DNA from: Streptomyces sp. NBC_00259
GTDB lineage: Bacteria > Actinomycetota > Actinomycetes > Streptomycetales > Streptomycetaceae
Length of the DNA: 64,000 bases
Reading direction: 5' to 3'
Assembly (NCBI RefSeq): GCF_036181745.1
Contig: NZ_CP108080.1
Span: forward strand, 4,591,501-4,655,500
The translations under genes and the position numbers were made by a program. The notes under the pieces are model-generated. The model had not been told where the DNA came from. It saw only the letters and a program-made list of their open reading frames with translations, and made no database searches. The stretch's first letter is position 1. Every line of letters starts with the position of its first letter. Below, piece by piece: positions 1-9,130 of the stretch.

Positions 1-680
1 AGGGCCTCGAAGGCGCCGTCGTTGAAGATGTTGCAGTTCTGGTAGATCTCCACCAGTGCCGTGCCCGGGTGGTCGGCGGCGGCACGGAGCACCTCGGTGA
101 GGTGCTTGCGGTCGGAGTCGATGGTGCGGGCGACGAAGGTCGCCTCGGCGCCGATCGCCAGTGACACCGGGTTGAAGGGCGCGTCGAGCGAGCCCATCGG
201 CGTCGACTTGGTGATCTTGCCGACCTCGGAGGTCGGCGAGTACTGGCCCTTGGTCAGACCGTAGATCCGGTTGTTGAACAGCAGGATCTTGAGGTTGACG
301 TTGCGGCGCAGGGCGTGGATGAGGTGGTTGCCGCCGATGGACAGCGCGTCGCCGTCACCGGTGACCACCCACACGCTCAGGTCGCGGCGGGAGGAGGCGA
401 GTCCGGTCGCGATCGCGGGGGCGCGGCCGTGGATGGAGTGCATCCCGTACGTGTTCATGTAGTACGGGAAGCGGGAGGAGCAGCCGATGCCGGAGACGAA
501 GACGATGTTCTCCTTCGCCAGACCGAGCTCGGGCATGAAGCCCTGCACGGCGGCGAGGATCGCGTAGTCACCGCAGCCAGGACACCAGCGGACCTCCTGG
601 TCCGACTTGAAGTCCTTCATGGACTGCTTGGCCTCGGCCTTGGGAACCAGGGACAGCAGTGAGGACGCTGTCTCAGTCAT
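1..680 (-). CDS. korB: 2-oxoacid:ferredoxin oxidoreductase, beta subunit (C-terminus cut by window edge)
   Basis: This subunit binds thiamine diphosphate and an Fe-S cluster and works with the alpha subunit to decarboxylate a 2-oxoacid (probably 2-oxoglutarate) with ferredoxin as electron acceptor. The start is ATG at 680. The translation shows the family Cys motif RWCPGCGDYA and the ThDP-binding stretch GDGDALSIGGNHLIHALRRN followed by NNRIYGLTKGQYSP. The start overlaps the korA stop by 8 bp, so the two are translationally coupled. About 226 residues are visible and the remainder lies beyond position 1. The 2-oxoglutarate specificity is inferred from actinobacterial homologues and is not proven by sequence. 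Confidence 0.93.
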   Translation of the reverse strand, partial: MTETASSLLSLVPKAEAKQSMKDFKSDQEVRWCPGCGDYAILAAVQGFMPELGLAKENIVFVSGIGCSSRFPYYMNTYGMHSIHGRAPAIATGLASSRRDLSVWVVTGDGDALSIGGNHLIHALRRNVNLKILLFNNRIYGLTKGQYSPTSEVGKITKSTPMGSLDAPFNPVSLAIGAEATFVARTIDSDRKHLTEVLRAAADHPGTALVEIYQNCNIFNDGAFEA

Positions 681-2616
681 CGATGGCCTCCTTGAGAGCC
701 GCAGCGAGCTGCTCGGCCTTGAACGGCATGCCGTTCACCTGGTTGTAGGAGTGCGCGTCGACCAGGTACTTCGCCCGGATCAGGGCGGCGAGCTGGCCGA
801 GGTTCATCTCCGGTACCACTACCTTGCCGTAACGTCCGAGGACCTCGCCCAGATTCCGCGGGAACGGGTTGAGGTGGCGCAGATGGGCCTGGGCGATGGC
901 ACCGCCCTCGCGGCGGATGCGCCGGACCGCGGCGGTGATCGGCCCGTACGTCGATCCCCAGCCGAGGACCAGGGTCCTCGCGCCGTCGGGGTCGTCGACC
1001 TGCAGGTCCGGCACCTCGATGCCGTCGATCTTGGCCTGGCGGGTGCGGACCATGAGGTCGTGGTTGGCCGGGTCGTACGAGATGTTCCCCGAGCCTTCCT
1101 GCTTCTCGATGCCGCCGATCCGGTGCTCCAGGCCCGGCGTACCGGGCACCGCCCAGGGGCGGGCCAGCGTCTGCGGGTCCCGCTTGTACGGCCAGAACAC
1201 CTCGGTGCCGTCGTCGAGCGTGTGGTTGGGGCCGGTGGCGAACTGGGTCCGCAGATCGGGCAGGTCGTCGATGTCCGGGATCCGCCACGGCTCGGAGCCG
1301 TTGGCCAGGTAGCCGTCGGAGAGCAGGAACACCGGGGTGCGGTAGGTCAGTGCGATCCGGGCCGCGTCCAGCGCCGCGTCGAAGCAGTCCCCCGGCGTGC
1401 GCGGGGCGACGATCGGCACGGGCGCCTCACCGTTGCGGCCGAACATGGCCTGGAGCAGGTCGGCCTGCTCGGTCTTGGTGGGCAGACCGGTCGAGGGCCC
1501 GCCGCGCTGGATGTCGATGACCAGCAGCGGCAGCTCCAGGGACACCGCGAGGCCGATGGTCTCCGACTTCAGGGCGACGCCGGGTCCGGACGTGGTGGTC
1601 ACGGCCAGCGAGCCGCCGAACGCGGCGCCGAGTGCCGCGCCGATGCCGGCGATCTCGTCCTCGGCCTGGAAGGTGCGCACGCCGAAGTTCTTGTGCCTCG
1701 ACAGCTCGTGCAGGATGTCCGAGGCCGGGGTGATCGGGTACGACCCCAGGAAGAGCGGCAGGTCCGCCTGCCGGGAGGCGGCGACCAGCCCGTAGGACAG
1801 GGCCAGGTTCCCGGAGATGTTGCGGTACGTGCCGGGCGGGAAGGCCGTCCTGGCCGGGTCGACCTCGTAGGAGACGGCGAAGTCCTCGGTGGTCTCGCCG
1901 AAGTTCCAGCCGGCCCGGAAGGCGGCCACGTTCGCCTCGGCGATCTGCGGCTTCTTCGCGAACTTGGCTCTGAGGAACTTCTCGGTGCCCTCGGTGGGCC
2001 GGTGGTACATCCACGACAGCAGACCCAGCGCGAACATGTTCTTCGAGCGCTCGGCCTCCTTGCGGGAGAGCCCGAACTCCTTCAGCGCCTCGATCGTGAG
2101 GGTGGTGAGCGGGACGGGGTGGACGTTGTAGCCGTCCAGCGACCCGTCCTCCAGCGGGGAGGCCTCGTAGCCGACCTTGGCCATCGCGCGCTTGGCGAAT
2201 TCGTCGGTGTTGACGATGATCTCGCCGCCGCGGGGCACGTCGGCGATGTTGGCCTTCAGCGCGGCCGGGTTCATCGCCACCAGCACGTTCGGAGCGTCGC
2301 CGGGGGTGAGGATGTCGTGGTCGGCGAAGTGCACCTGGAAGCTGGACACACCCGGGAGGGTGCCGGCGGGTGCACGGATCTCCGCCGGGAAGTTCGGCAG
2401 GGTCGACAGGTCGTTGCCGTAGGACGCCGTCTCCGACGTGAATCGGTCACCGGTCAGCTGCATGCCGTCACCGGAGTCACCCGCGAAGCGGATGATCACC
2501 CGGTCCAGCTGCCGTACTTCCTTCTCGCCGGGGGGCCGTCGCTGCCCACCGACCAGGGTCTCGCCGGTCTCGTCTGCCTCGTCTGCGTGTTCTGCTGGGC
2601 TGCTGACCTGCGTCAC
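673..2616 (-). CDS. korA: 2-oxoacid:ferredoxin oxidoreductase, fused gamma/alpha subunit
   Basis: The 647-residue protein has an N-terminal gamma-type domain opening with IIRFAGDSGDGMQLTGDRF. An alpha domain follows, with GSYPITPASDILHELS, the EDEIAGIGAALGAAFGG segment and TTTSGPGVALKSE. This gamma-alpha fusion is the normal actinobacterial form. The enzyme feeds ferredoxin with electrons from a 2-oxoacid, as in the anaerobic-type alternative to 2-oxoglutarate dehydrogenase. The first 35 residues are acidic and low in complexity and may be a non-conserved extension. It lies directly upstream of korB. A ferredoxin-linked oxidoreductase near a NADH-module-free nuo operon may be functionally relevant. 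Confidence 0.93.
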   Translation of the reverse strand: MTQVSSPAEHADEADETGETLVGGQRRPPGEKEVRQLDRVIIRFAGDSGDGMQLTGDRFTSETASYGNDLSTLPNFPAEIRAPAGTLPGVSSFQVHFADHDILTPGDAPNVLVAMNPAALKANIADVPRGGEIIVNTDEFAKRAMAKVGYEASPLEDGSLDGYNVHPVPLTTLTIEALKEFGLSRKEAERSKNMFALGLLSWMYHRPTEGTEKFLRAKFAKKPQIAEANVAAFRAGWNFGETTEDFAVSYEVDPARTAFPPGTYRNISGNLALSYGLVAASRQADLPLFLGSYPITPASDILHELSRHKNFGVRTFQAEDEIAGIGAALGAAFGGSLAVTTTSGPGVALKSETIGLAVSLELPLLVIDIQRGGPSTGLPTKTEQADLLQAMFGRNGEAPVPIVAPRTPGDCFDAALDAARIALTYRTPVFLLSDGYLANGSEPWRIPDIDDLPDLRTQFATGPNHTLDDGTEVFWPYKRDPQTLARPWAVPGTPGLEHRIGGIEKQEGSGNISYDPANHDLMVRTRQAKIDGIEVPDLQVDDPDGARTLVLGWGSTYGPITAAVRRIRREGGAIAQAHLRHLNPFPRNLGEVLGRYGKVVVPEMNLGQLAALIRAKYLVDAHSYNQVNGMPFKAEQLAAALKEAIDD

Positions 2617-2813
2617 TGAACTGGACCTCCCTCGAGGCGGCTGGACTGCGGCCGGCGCGCCGGTCGCTCCAAGGCCAACCCTACGTCCGTAAGGGTCGCC
2701 TTCCCTGGAACGCTCACATGTCGGACGTGGTCTTGAGATACCGCTGTGCCCTGGTTTGCCATGTTCCCGTTCGCCCCCGGTCCTTTCGGTGAGACGCTCC
2801 CCGTCGGTGGTTC

Positions 2814-2876
2814 GGTTCTGGCGGTTCTGGCCGTTCGGGTGGTTCGGGTGGTTCTGGCTGTTCTGCCGGTTCTGTG
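2814..2876. repeat. Seven imperfect 9-bp tandem repeats in an intergenic gap
   Basis: Seven consecutive 9-bp units of the type GGTTCTGGC / GGTTCGGGT fill this stretch between korA and the response regulator gene. The 302-bp gap (2617-2918) holds no convincing gene. An ORF across it on the minus strand would give a Pro-Glu repeat peptide (EPPEPPERPEPPEP) but overlaps the regulator stop and is not credible. The repeat looks like a replication-slippage minisatellite. Confidence 0.6.
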
Positions 2877-2918
2877 CGGCTGACCCTTCCCTCTTTTACC
2901 TGACGGAGTGTCAGGTAT

Positions 2919-3578
2919 CTAGGAGTTGAGATAGGTGAGCACGGCAAGTACACGCCGATGGTCGCCGTCGCTGGGGGACAGCCCGAGCTTCAGGAAGATG
3001 TTGCTCACGTGCTTCTCCACCGCGCCGTCGCTGACCACCAGCTGCCTCGCGACCGCCGAGTTCGTCCGGCCCTCCGCCATCAGACCGAGCACCTCCCGCT
3101 CGCGCGGCGTCAGCCCGGCCAGGACGTCCTGCTTACGGCTGCGGCCCAGCAGCTGCGCCACGACCTCCGGGTCGAGCGCCGTGCCGCCGCGGGCGACCCG
3201 TACGACGGCGTCGACGAACTCGCGGACCTCGGCGACGCGGTCCTTGAGCAGATAGCCCACACCGCGGGTGTTCCCGGCGAGCAGCTCTGTGGCGTAGCGC
3301 TCCTCCACGTACTGCGACAGCACGAGCACCCCGATCCCGGGGTGCTCGCGGCGCAGCCGCACGGCCGCACGCACGCCCTCGTCGGTGTGCGTCGGCGGCA
3401 TGCGTACGTCGGCGACGACGACGTCCGGCAGCGAGTCCTGCGCGGCGAGATCCGCGACCGTCTTGATCAGCGCGTCGGCGTCCCCGACGCCCGCGACCAC
3501 GTCGTGCCCCCGGTCGGTCAGCAGCCGGGTGAGGCCCTCCCGCAGCAACACGGAATCCTCGGCGATGACCACCCGCAC
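2919..3578 (-). CDS. Two-component response regulator, NarL/LuxR family
   Basis: The receiver domain begins [16 protein letters not shown] and has the phosphoacceptor Asp57 in [10 protein letters not shown]. The C-terminal LuxR-type helix-turn-helix begins [15 protein letters not shown] and contains [16 protein letters not shown] chose the GTG at 3578 because GGAGG lies 5 nt upstream; a longer form from ATG 3653 adds a non-conserved leader. Length is 219 aa, normal for the family. It lies downstream of two paralogous sensor kinases on the same strand and is presumably phosphorylated by one or both. Its target genes cannot be read from the sequence. Confidence 0.9.
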   Translation of the reverse strand: MRVVIAEDSVLLREGLTRLLTDRGHDVVAGVGDADALIKTVADLAAQDSLPDVVVADVRMPPTHTDEGVRAAVRLRREHPGIGVLVLSQYVEERYATELLAGNTRGVGYLLKDRVAEVREFVDAVVRVARGGTALDPEVVAQLLGRSRKQDVLAGLTPREREVLGLMAEGRTNSAVARQLVVSDGAVEKHVSNIFLKLGLSPSDGDHRRVLAVLTYLNS

Positions 3579-3700
3579 CCTGTCCTCCACGACCCTGCGT
3601 CCCCCTGCGTTCCCTGTGCTTCCCGCTCCGTCGTACCTTGCGTCAACCAGCATCCCAGCATTGCGCGACGCGCGGGGCCGATTACCGTGTGCAGCCGCTT

Positions 3701-3729
3701 CGGGGCGTCGGGGCGTCGGGGCGTCGGGG
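3701..3729. repeat. 8-bp tandem repeat between regulator and kinase genes
   Basis: About 3.6 copies of CGGGGCGT run head to tail just after the kinase stop. A short GGTCGGCC-type repeat follows up to the stop codon itself. The array sits in the 174-bp gap separating the kinase from the regulator. I see no terminator fold with a T-run. Confidence 0.55.
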
Positions 3730-3752
3730 AGGCTGGTCGGCCGGTCGGCCGG

Positions 3753-5069
3753 TCAGGTGCGCCAGGGCAGCTCCGCGGTGACGACGGTGGGGCCGCCGGC
3801 CGGTGAGTCGACGACGAGCAGTCCGTCCACCGCGTCGAGCCGCTCCGCCAGCCCGGCGAGCCCGCCGCCCTCCGACGAGTCCGCACCGCCGCGACCGTCG
3901 TCCCGTACCTGGATCAGGAGCCGGTCCTCCGTACGCCACACGTCCACGGACGCCGTCCGTGCCCCGCTGTGCTTGCTGACGTTCTGCAGCAGCTCGGAGA
4001 CCGTGAAGTACGCGATGCCCTCGATCGCCGGAACCGGCCGCGCCGGCAGGTCCACCTCCACCAGGACGGGCACGGTGCAGCGGGAGGCGACGGAGGAGAG
4101 CGCGGCGTCCAGGCCGCGGTCGGTGAGGACGGCCGGGTGGATGCCGCGTGCCAGGTCGCGCAGCTCCTGCAACGCCGTCTTCACCTCGCCGTGCGCCTCG
4201 TCCACCATCCGCGCCGCCGCCTGCGGATCCTCGGACAGCTTCTCCTTCGCCAGCCCGAGATCCATCGCGAGGGCGACGAGCCGCGCCTGGGCGCCGTCGT
4301 GGAGATCGCGTTCGATGCGCCGCAGGTCCGCGGCGGCCGTGTCCACGACCACGCCCCGGTCCGACTCCAGCTCCACGACCCGCCCCTCCAGCCGCGACGG
4401 CCCGAGCAGCCCGGCCACGAGCAGCCGGTCCACCGTGGCGAACCCACGGATGAACCAGGGCGTGACCAGGACGAACAGCAGACCGATCCCGCTGGTCACG
4501 GCCAGCTCGAAGGGGGAGTCGAGGTAGAAGTTGTGCGTGCCGTCGCCGTACAGCTGCAGCCCGTCGACGCCCGCGTAGACGGGGAAGACCCACTGCCACA
4601 GCGGATACGTCAGCAGGCTCCAGCCGTACGCCCAGAAGGTGAGCGAGACGCAGAAGGCGAACACCGCCCACGGCATGTGCACCAGCGCGTAGAGAAGGTG
4701 CCGCCAGGACACCCCGCTCTTGAGCAGTGCGCCGATCCATCCCATCAGCCCGGCCCGCTGCGCCCGGACCGGCGCCGGATCGGCGACGTCCAGCCGCAGC
4801 AGCGCCCGCGCCCGCGCCCGCTCGACCGCGCCGAAGCCGCGGCACATGGCGAGCGCTCCGGCGAGGACCGGGATGCCGAGGAAGGTGACCACCAGTCCGG
4901 CGCCGGCCGCGGTCAGCGCCAGCGCGAGGGAGAAGAAGACGACGCTGAGCGGGAGGCTCAGCAGAAGGTAGGCGAACTCGCGCCATGTGCGGCCCTCGAA
5001 CGGCGCGCGCAGTGCCGGGGGGAGGCGGTGGGCCCTGGGCTGGGGCTGGGCGCGGTATGCCGTGGCCAT
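3753..5069 (-). CDS. Sensor histidine kinase (HisKA_3 type) with membrane sensor domain
   Basis: This is a 438-residue NarX-like kinase. Hydrophobic segments at roughly residues 35-56, 58-78, 124-146 and 188-210 form the putative membrane sensor domain common in actinobacterial kinases. The dimerisation/phosphoacceptor motif IERDLHDGAQARLVAL places the phosphorylated His at 257. The ATP-binding domain has FTVSELLQNVSKHSGA (N box) and VRDDGRGG (G1 box). The start is ATG 5069. The last ~200 residues are nearly identical to the adjacent upstream kinase, showing a tandem duplication. The likely partner is the regulator at 2919-3578. The signal sensed is unknown. Confidence 0.9.
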   Translation of the reverse strand: MATAYRAQPQPRAHRLPPALRAPFEGRTWREFAYLLLSLPLSVVFFSLALALTAAGAGLVVTFLGIPVLAGALAMCRGFGAVERARARALLRLDVADPAPVRAQRAGLMGWIGALLKSGVSWRHLLYALVHMPWAVFAFCVSLTFWAYGWSLLTYPLWQWVFPVYAGVDGLQLYGDGTHNFYLDSPFELAVTSGIGLLFVLVTPWFIRGFATVDRLLVAGLLGPSRLEGRVVELESDRGVVVDTAAADLRRIERDLHDGAQARLVALAMDLGLAKEKLSEDPQAAARMVDEAHGEVKTALQELRDLARGIHPAVLTDRGLDAALSSVASRCTVPVLVEVDLPARPVPAIEGIAYFTVSELLQNVSKHSGARTASVDVWRTEDRLLIQVRDDGRGGADSSEGGGLAGLAERLDAVDGLLVVDSPAGGPTVVTAELPWRT

Positions 5070-5304
5070 CGTCGTGTCGTCCGTTCTGGTCGGCGGGTGG
5101 TGCACTGCCTCAAGGCTCCCGGCCGGGCCCGGCGCACACCATGTGGCCCTTCTCCGTCTTGTCCGTGGGGTTTTCCCTACCGTTTGGCCTGCCCGCTCGC
5201 CGGTTCGTTTCTCGGGTACGTGGGGGCGGCAGTGCGCCTGCCGGGCACGTACCGGCACGTGAGCCGGTTCCCCTTTGAGCTGGTTCCTCTATGAGCCGGT
5301 CCCT

Positions 5305-6564
5305 CTATCGGGTACGCGCGCCGGGAGCGGGCCGGGTGCCCGCCCTCCCCATGCCCGCCTTGGCCGCCGCGCCCCGGTCCGTCTGCACCCGGTCACGCCA
5401 GGGCAGCTCCGCCGTGACGACGGTGGGACCGCCGGCCGGTGAGTCGACGACGAACAGCCCGTCGACGGCCCCGAGCCGTTCCGCGAGCCCGGCCATACCG
5501 GTGCCGCCGGTCGGAGCGGCGCCCCCATGGCCGTCGTCCCGTACCTGGATCAGGAGCCGGTCCTCACGCCGCCACACGTCGACGGCCGCCGTCCGTGCCC
5601 CGCTGTGCTTGCTGACGTTCTGCAGCAGCTCGGAGACCGTGAAGTACGCGATGCCCTCGATCGCCTCGGCAGGACGGGCCGGCAGGTCGACCGTGACCTG
5701 CACGGGCACGGTGCAGCGGGACGCGACGGAGGAGAGCGCGGCGTCCAGGCCGCGGTCGGTGAGGACGGCCGGGTGGATGCCGCGCGCCAGGTCGCGCAGC
5801 TCCTGCAGGGCCAGCTTCACCTCGCCGTGCGCCTCGTCGACCATCGCCGCCGCGGCGTCGGGGTCCTCCAGCAGCTTCTCCTTCGCCAGCCCGAGTCCCA
5901 TCGCGAGGGCGACGAGTCGGGCCTGGGCGCCGTCGTGGAGATCGCGTTCGATGCGCCGCAGGTCCGCGGCGGCCGTGTCCACGACCACGCCCCGGTCCGA
6001 CTCCAGCTCGGCGATGCGCCGCTCCAGCTCGTCGGAGGGCGAGAGCAGTCCACGGACCATCGCCCGGTCGGCGTTGGCCATTGCGCGTACGACATAGGGG
6101 AGCACCGGCCACAGCACGAACAGCCCCACCAGCGTCACCACGAAGGACAGCACCGCCCAGGGCAGCCGGATGAACCCGTACAGGACCGTCCGCCAGCCGA
6201 CCGGATCCTTCAGCCCGGTCCACAGCCGGCCGAGCGTTCCGCCGTCGCGGCGGCGCGGCAGCGGGCTGGGCTCGTCCACCCGTACACGGAGCAGCGCCCG
6301 GGCCCGCGCCCGCTCCCACCGGCCGAGCACCCGTGAACCGGCCAGCCCGGCCGCGAGCAGCGGCAGACCGATCACCGTCACCGACAGCCCGGCACCGACC
6401 GCGACCATGACGACGGTGTACACGAACCCGAGCAGCGCGACGGGCAGACCGGAGAGGAGGTAGGCGATCTCCCTCCAGGTGTGCCGGTCGTACGCGAACC
6501 GGGCGGGCGGCGGCCCGTCGTACCGGTCCGCGGAGCCGTCGGGGATGGTGCTGGTCGGGGTCAT
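5305..6564 (-). CDS. Sensor histidine kinase, paralogue of the neighbouring kinase
   Basis: This 419-residue HisKA_3 kinase has the same architecture as its neighbour: a membrane sensor domain in residues ~32-160, phosphoacceptor His210 in RDLHDGAQ, and the N and G1 boxes (SELLQNVSKHSGA, VRDDGHGG). The start is ATG 6564; longer reading on this frame lacks coding features. Sensor domains of the two kinases differ much more than their catalytic halves. Long stretches of the catalytic part are identical at DNA level, suggesting recent duplication or gene conversion. No second response regulator is present, so the two kinases may converge on one regulator. Confidence 0.9.
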   Translation of the reverse strand: MTPTSTIPDGSADRYDGPPPARFAYDRHTWREIAYLLSGLPVALLGFVYTVVMVAVGAGLSVTVIGLPLLAAGLAGSRVLGRWERARARALLRVRVDEPSPLPRRRDGGTLGRLWTGLKDPVGWRTVLYGFIRLPWAVLSFVVTLVGLFVLWPVLPYVVRAMANADRAMVRGLLSPSDELERRIAELESDRGVVVDTAAADLRRIERDLHDGAQARLVALAMGLGLAKEKLLEDPDAAAAMVDEAHGEVKLALQELRDLARGIHPAVLTDRGLDAALSSVASRCTVPVQVTVDLPARPAEAIEGIAYFTVSELLQNVSKHSGARTAAVDVWRREDRLLIQVRDDGHGGAAPTGGTGMAGLAERLGAVDGLFVVDSPAGGPTVVTAELPWRDRVQTDRGAAAKAGMGRAGTRPAPGARTR

Positions 6565-6753
6565 GAGGGACAGCCTGCACGCTCGTATCCCTGCACGCCA
6601 TGGGGTGCGTGGGTGGGGGCGGAGTGGGGATATCCCCACCTGCCGAGCGCCCGATCCGGACCGATGCATGACACAGCTGCTTACCGTCTCTTTAACAGGG
6701 CCTAGACTCCCGTGCGTACAGATCGAACGGGGCGCAGGGAGCGAGGGGCGGAC

Positions 6754-7155
6754 GTGCGGAGACTTCCCGAACCGACCGTACTCGCGGCCGACTACTTCCA
6801 GAGCTACTCGGTCGTCGGACTGCTCGCGCTGGTCGGCGTGCTGTTCGTCGCCGTGGCGTTCGGCGCCGGGCGGCTGCTGCGTCCGGTCGTACCGACCCCG
6901 GAGAAGCTGCTCACGTACGAATGCGGCGTCGACCCGGTGGGCGAGGGCTGGGCCCACACCCAGGTCCGCTACTACGTCTACGCCTTCCTGTACGTGATCT
7001 TCGCCGTCGACTCGATCTTCCTTTTCCCGTGGGCCACGGTCTTCGCCGCGGCCGGATACGGCGCGACGACGCTCGTGGAGATGTTCATCTTCCTCGGCTT
7101 CCTGGCCGTCGGGATTCTCTACGCATGGAAGAAGGGCGTCCTCACATGGACGTGA
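6754..7155 (+). CDS. nuoA: NADH-quinone oxidoreductase subunit A
   Basis: This is a small membrane subunit of the proton-pumping arm of complex I. It has three hydrophobic helices and the conserved loop [16 protein letters not shown] followed by [23 protein letters not shown] prefer the GTG at 6754 (133 aa) because GAGGGG lies 5 nt upstream; an in-frame GTG at 6712 would add 14 charged residues. It is the first gene of the ten-gene operon and overlaps nuoB by 10 bp. A TAGACT -10-like hexamer at 6703-6708 lies just upstream but lacks a convincing -35. Confidence 0.93.
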   Translation: MRRLPEPTVLAADYFQSYSVVGLLALVGVLFVAVAFGAGRLLRPVVPTPEKLLTYECGVDPVGEGWAHTQVRYYVYAFLYVIFAVDSIFLFPWATVFAAAGYGATTLVEMFIFLGFLAVGILYAWKKGVLTWT

Positions 7156-7874
7156 CCCCGCAGACCCCCGGCCCGGCGGAGGCCGGGGCGCAGACCGCTG
7201 CGGCCGGGCAGGCCGCCACCGGCGGCGGGCAGGCTGCCGCTGGCGTGCAGGCCGCCCAGCCCGTGTTGCTTCCGGAGCCCAAGAGACTCGGTGCTCTCGC
7301 CCGGCTCGCGCCCGAGCCGATGAAGGTGGTCCTGAACTGGGGCCGCCGCTACAGCCTGTGGGTCTTCAACTTCGGGCTCGCCTGCTGCGCGATCGAGTTC
7401 ATCGCCGCGTCGATGGCCCGGCACGACTTCATCCGGCTCGGCGTGATCCCGTTCGCGCCAGGGCCGCGCCAGGCCGACCTGATGGTCGTGTCCGGCACGG
7501 TCACGGACAAGATGGCGCCCGCGGTGAAGCGGCTGTACGAGCAGATGCCCGAGCCGAAGTACGTCATCTCCTTCGGCGCCTGCTCGAACTGCGGCGGGCC
7601 CTACTGGGACTCGTACTCGGTGACGAAGGGCGTCGACCAGATCATCCCCGTCGACGTGTACGTCCCGGGTTGCCCGCCGCGGCCCGAGGCACTGCTGCAG
7701 GGCATCCTCAAGCTGCAGGAGAAGATCGCACGCGAGTCGCTGAGCGAGCGCTACGGCTCCGCCCCGGGGCGCAGCTCCGTCGGCGAACTCCGCAGCGGGC
7801 TGGTGACCCCGCCGCCGGCACCGGAGCCGCCGGCCTCGTCCGGGCCGGGAGCCTCGTCGGGAGCGGCGTCATGA
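7146..7874 (+). CDS. nuoB: NADH-quinone oxidoreductase subunit B
   Basis: NuoB carries the terminal cluster N2, which passes electrons to quinone. All four cysteine ligands are visible: the pair in [10 protein letters not shown], one in [17 protein letters not shown], and one in VPGCPPRPE. An Ala/Gln/Gly-rich N-terminus of ~45 residues precedes the conserved fold, and the C-terminus is Pro/Ser-rich. Length is 242 aa. ATG 7146 overlaps nuoA and the stop overlaps nuoC as ATGA. Intact cluster ligands argue that the operon encodes a redox-competent complex rather than a decayed one. Confidence 0.95.
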   Translation: MDVTPQTPGPAEAGAQTAAAGQAATGGGQAAAGVQAAQPVLLPEPKRLGALARLAPEPMKVVLNWGRRYSLWVFNFGLACCAIEFIAASMARHDFIRLGVIPFAPGPRQADLMVVSGTVTDKMAPAVKRLYEQMPEPKYVISFGACSNCGGPYWDSYSVTKGVDQIIPVDVYVPGCPPRPEALLQGILKLQEKIARESLSERYGSAPGRSSVGELRSGLVTPPPAPEPPASSGPGASSGAAS

Positions 7875-9130
7875 GCGCCTTCGACACGGACGTCGCCGAG
7901 CGGTTCGGGCCCGACGCCACGGCCGAGGCGGCGTACGACCTGCTGACGGTGGACGTCCCCGCGGCCTCCTGGACCGACGCGCTGCGCATCGCCCGCGACG
8001 AACTCGGCTGCGCGTATTTCGACTGGCTCAGCGCCGTCGACGAGCCGGGCACGGGCTTCCGCGTCTGCGCACACGTCGTCGCGCTGGACACCGGCCCGGA
8101 GGGGCGCGGCGTCCGTCGGCTGCTGCTGCGCACCACCGTCCCGCACGACGCGCCCGTGCTCGCGTCCGCCGTGGAGATCTACGCCGGCGCGGGCTGGCAC
8201 GAGCGCGAGACGTACGAGATGTTCGGCGTGGACTTCACCGGCCACCCGCACCTGGTCCCGCTGCTCCTGCCGGAGGGCTTCGAGGGGCACCCGCTGCGCA
8301 AGGACTTCGTGCTCGCGGCCCGGGTCGCGAAGGCCTGGCCGGGCGCGAAGGAGCCGGGGGAGTCCGATCACGGTGGGCCCAAGCGGCGGCAGATGCTGCC
8401 GCCGGGCGTTCCCGACCCGAACGAGTGGGGCCCCCTCAAGGGCCAGCTCCCCCCGGCACCGGCCCGCCCCGCCCGTGCCCCCCGCGCCGCCGGCGACCGC
8501 CCTCCGCGCCGTACCCGCAGCGTGTCCGAAGGCTCGGCGAGCCAGGCAGGCCCGGCAGGTCCCGCCGGCCCGGCCGAGACGCCGCAGTCCGCTGCCGCCG
8601 ACACCCCGGCGGGCAGCCCCCGTACGGCGCCGGAGGCCACGGCGCGCCGCTCCCGCAGCGTCTCCGAAGGCTCGGCGAGCCAGCGCCCGCCGGCCCCGGA
8701 ACCGAAGCTCGCCGACGCTCCGGACTCGACGGCCGCCGACGCCCCGGAACCGAAGTCCGCCGACACCCCGCCGTCCCGCCCCCGCAGCGCCGACGCCCCG
8801 TGGCACCACGCCCGCCCGGCCTTCGACACCTCCGAGCCCGATACCGAGCCCGATCCGGGCGCTGGGCCTGCGCCCGAGCCAGATCCGGGCGCCAAGCCCG
8901 ATCCGGGCGCGACGCCCGTTCCCGAGGCCCAGCCGGCACCGGAAGCGGAACCGGAGCCGGAGCCGGAGGATCGGGCGGAGTCCGGGCCCGCCGAGCCCCG
9001 CGCCGGCAGGGAGGGCGCCACCCGCGCCGACGACGGTGAGACCCCATCGACCACCCCCGGGCCGGACGCCGGGTCCGACGAAGGACGCGGCGGGCGGCCG
9101 GACGACGCCACAGGAGGCGACCCCGCGTGA
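7871..9130 (+). CDS. nuoC: NADH-quinone oxidoreductase subunit C with long disordered C-terminal tail
   Basis: Residues ~30-185 form the 30-kDa-subunit domain of complex I, with [25 protein letters not shown] and LRKDFVL. The remaining ~230 residues are a Pro/Ala/Glu/Ser tail with no recognisable fold. The tail contains an exact ten-residue duplicate, [10 protein letters not shown], at 216-225 and 262-271, and runs of Pro-Glu and Pro-Asp. Total length is 419 aa against about 200-250 for an ordinary NuoC. No NuoD (49 kDa) sequence is fused to it. The start overlaps nuoB (ATGA) and the stop overlaps nuoH (GTGA). Confidence 0.9.
   Translation: MSAFDTDVAERFGPDATAEAAYDLLTVDVPAASWTDALRIARDELGCAYFDWLSAVDEPGTGFRVCAHVVALDTGPEGRGVRRLLLRTTVPHDAPVLASAVEIYAGAGWHERETYEMFGVDFTGHPHLVPLLLPEGFEGHPLRKDFVLAARVAKAWPGAKEPGESDHGGPKRRQMLPPGVPDPNEWGPLKGQLPPAPARPARAPRAAGDRPPRRTRSVSEGSASQAGPAGPAGPAETPQSAAADTPAGSPRTAPEATARRSRSVSEGSASQRPPAPEPKLADAPDSTAADAPEPKSADTPPSRPRSADAPWHHARPAFDTSEPDTEPDPGAGPAPEPDPGAKPDPGATPVPEAQPAPEAEPEPEPEDRAESGPAEPRAGREGATRADDGETPSTTPGPDAGSDEGRGGRPDDATGGDPA

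Noticed and set aside
607-2619. 670-codon plus-strand frame opposite korA
   Set aside because: It is the mirror of the korA codon pattern; the minus-strand frame has unmistakable KorA motifs.
2714-2953. 79-codon Pro-Glu repeat ORF
   Set aside because: It is generated by a 9-bp tandem repeat, overlaps the regulator stop and has no ribosome site.
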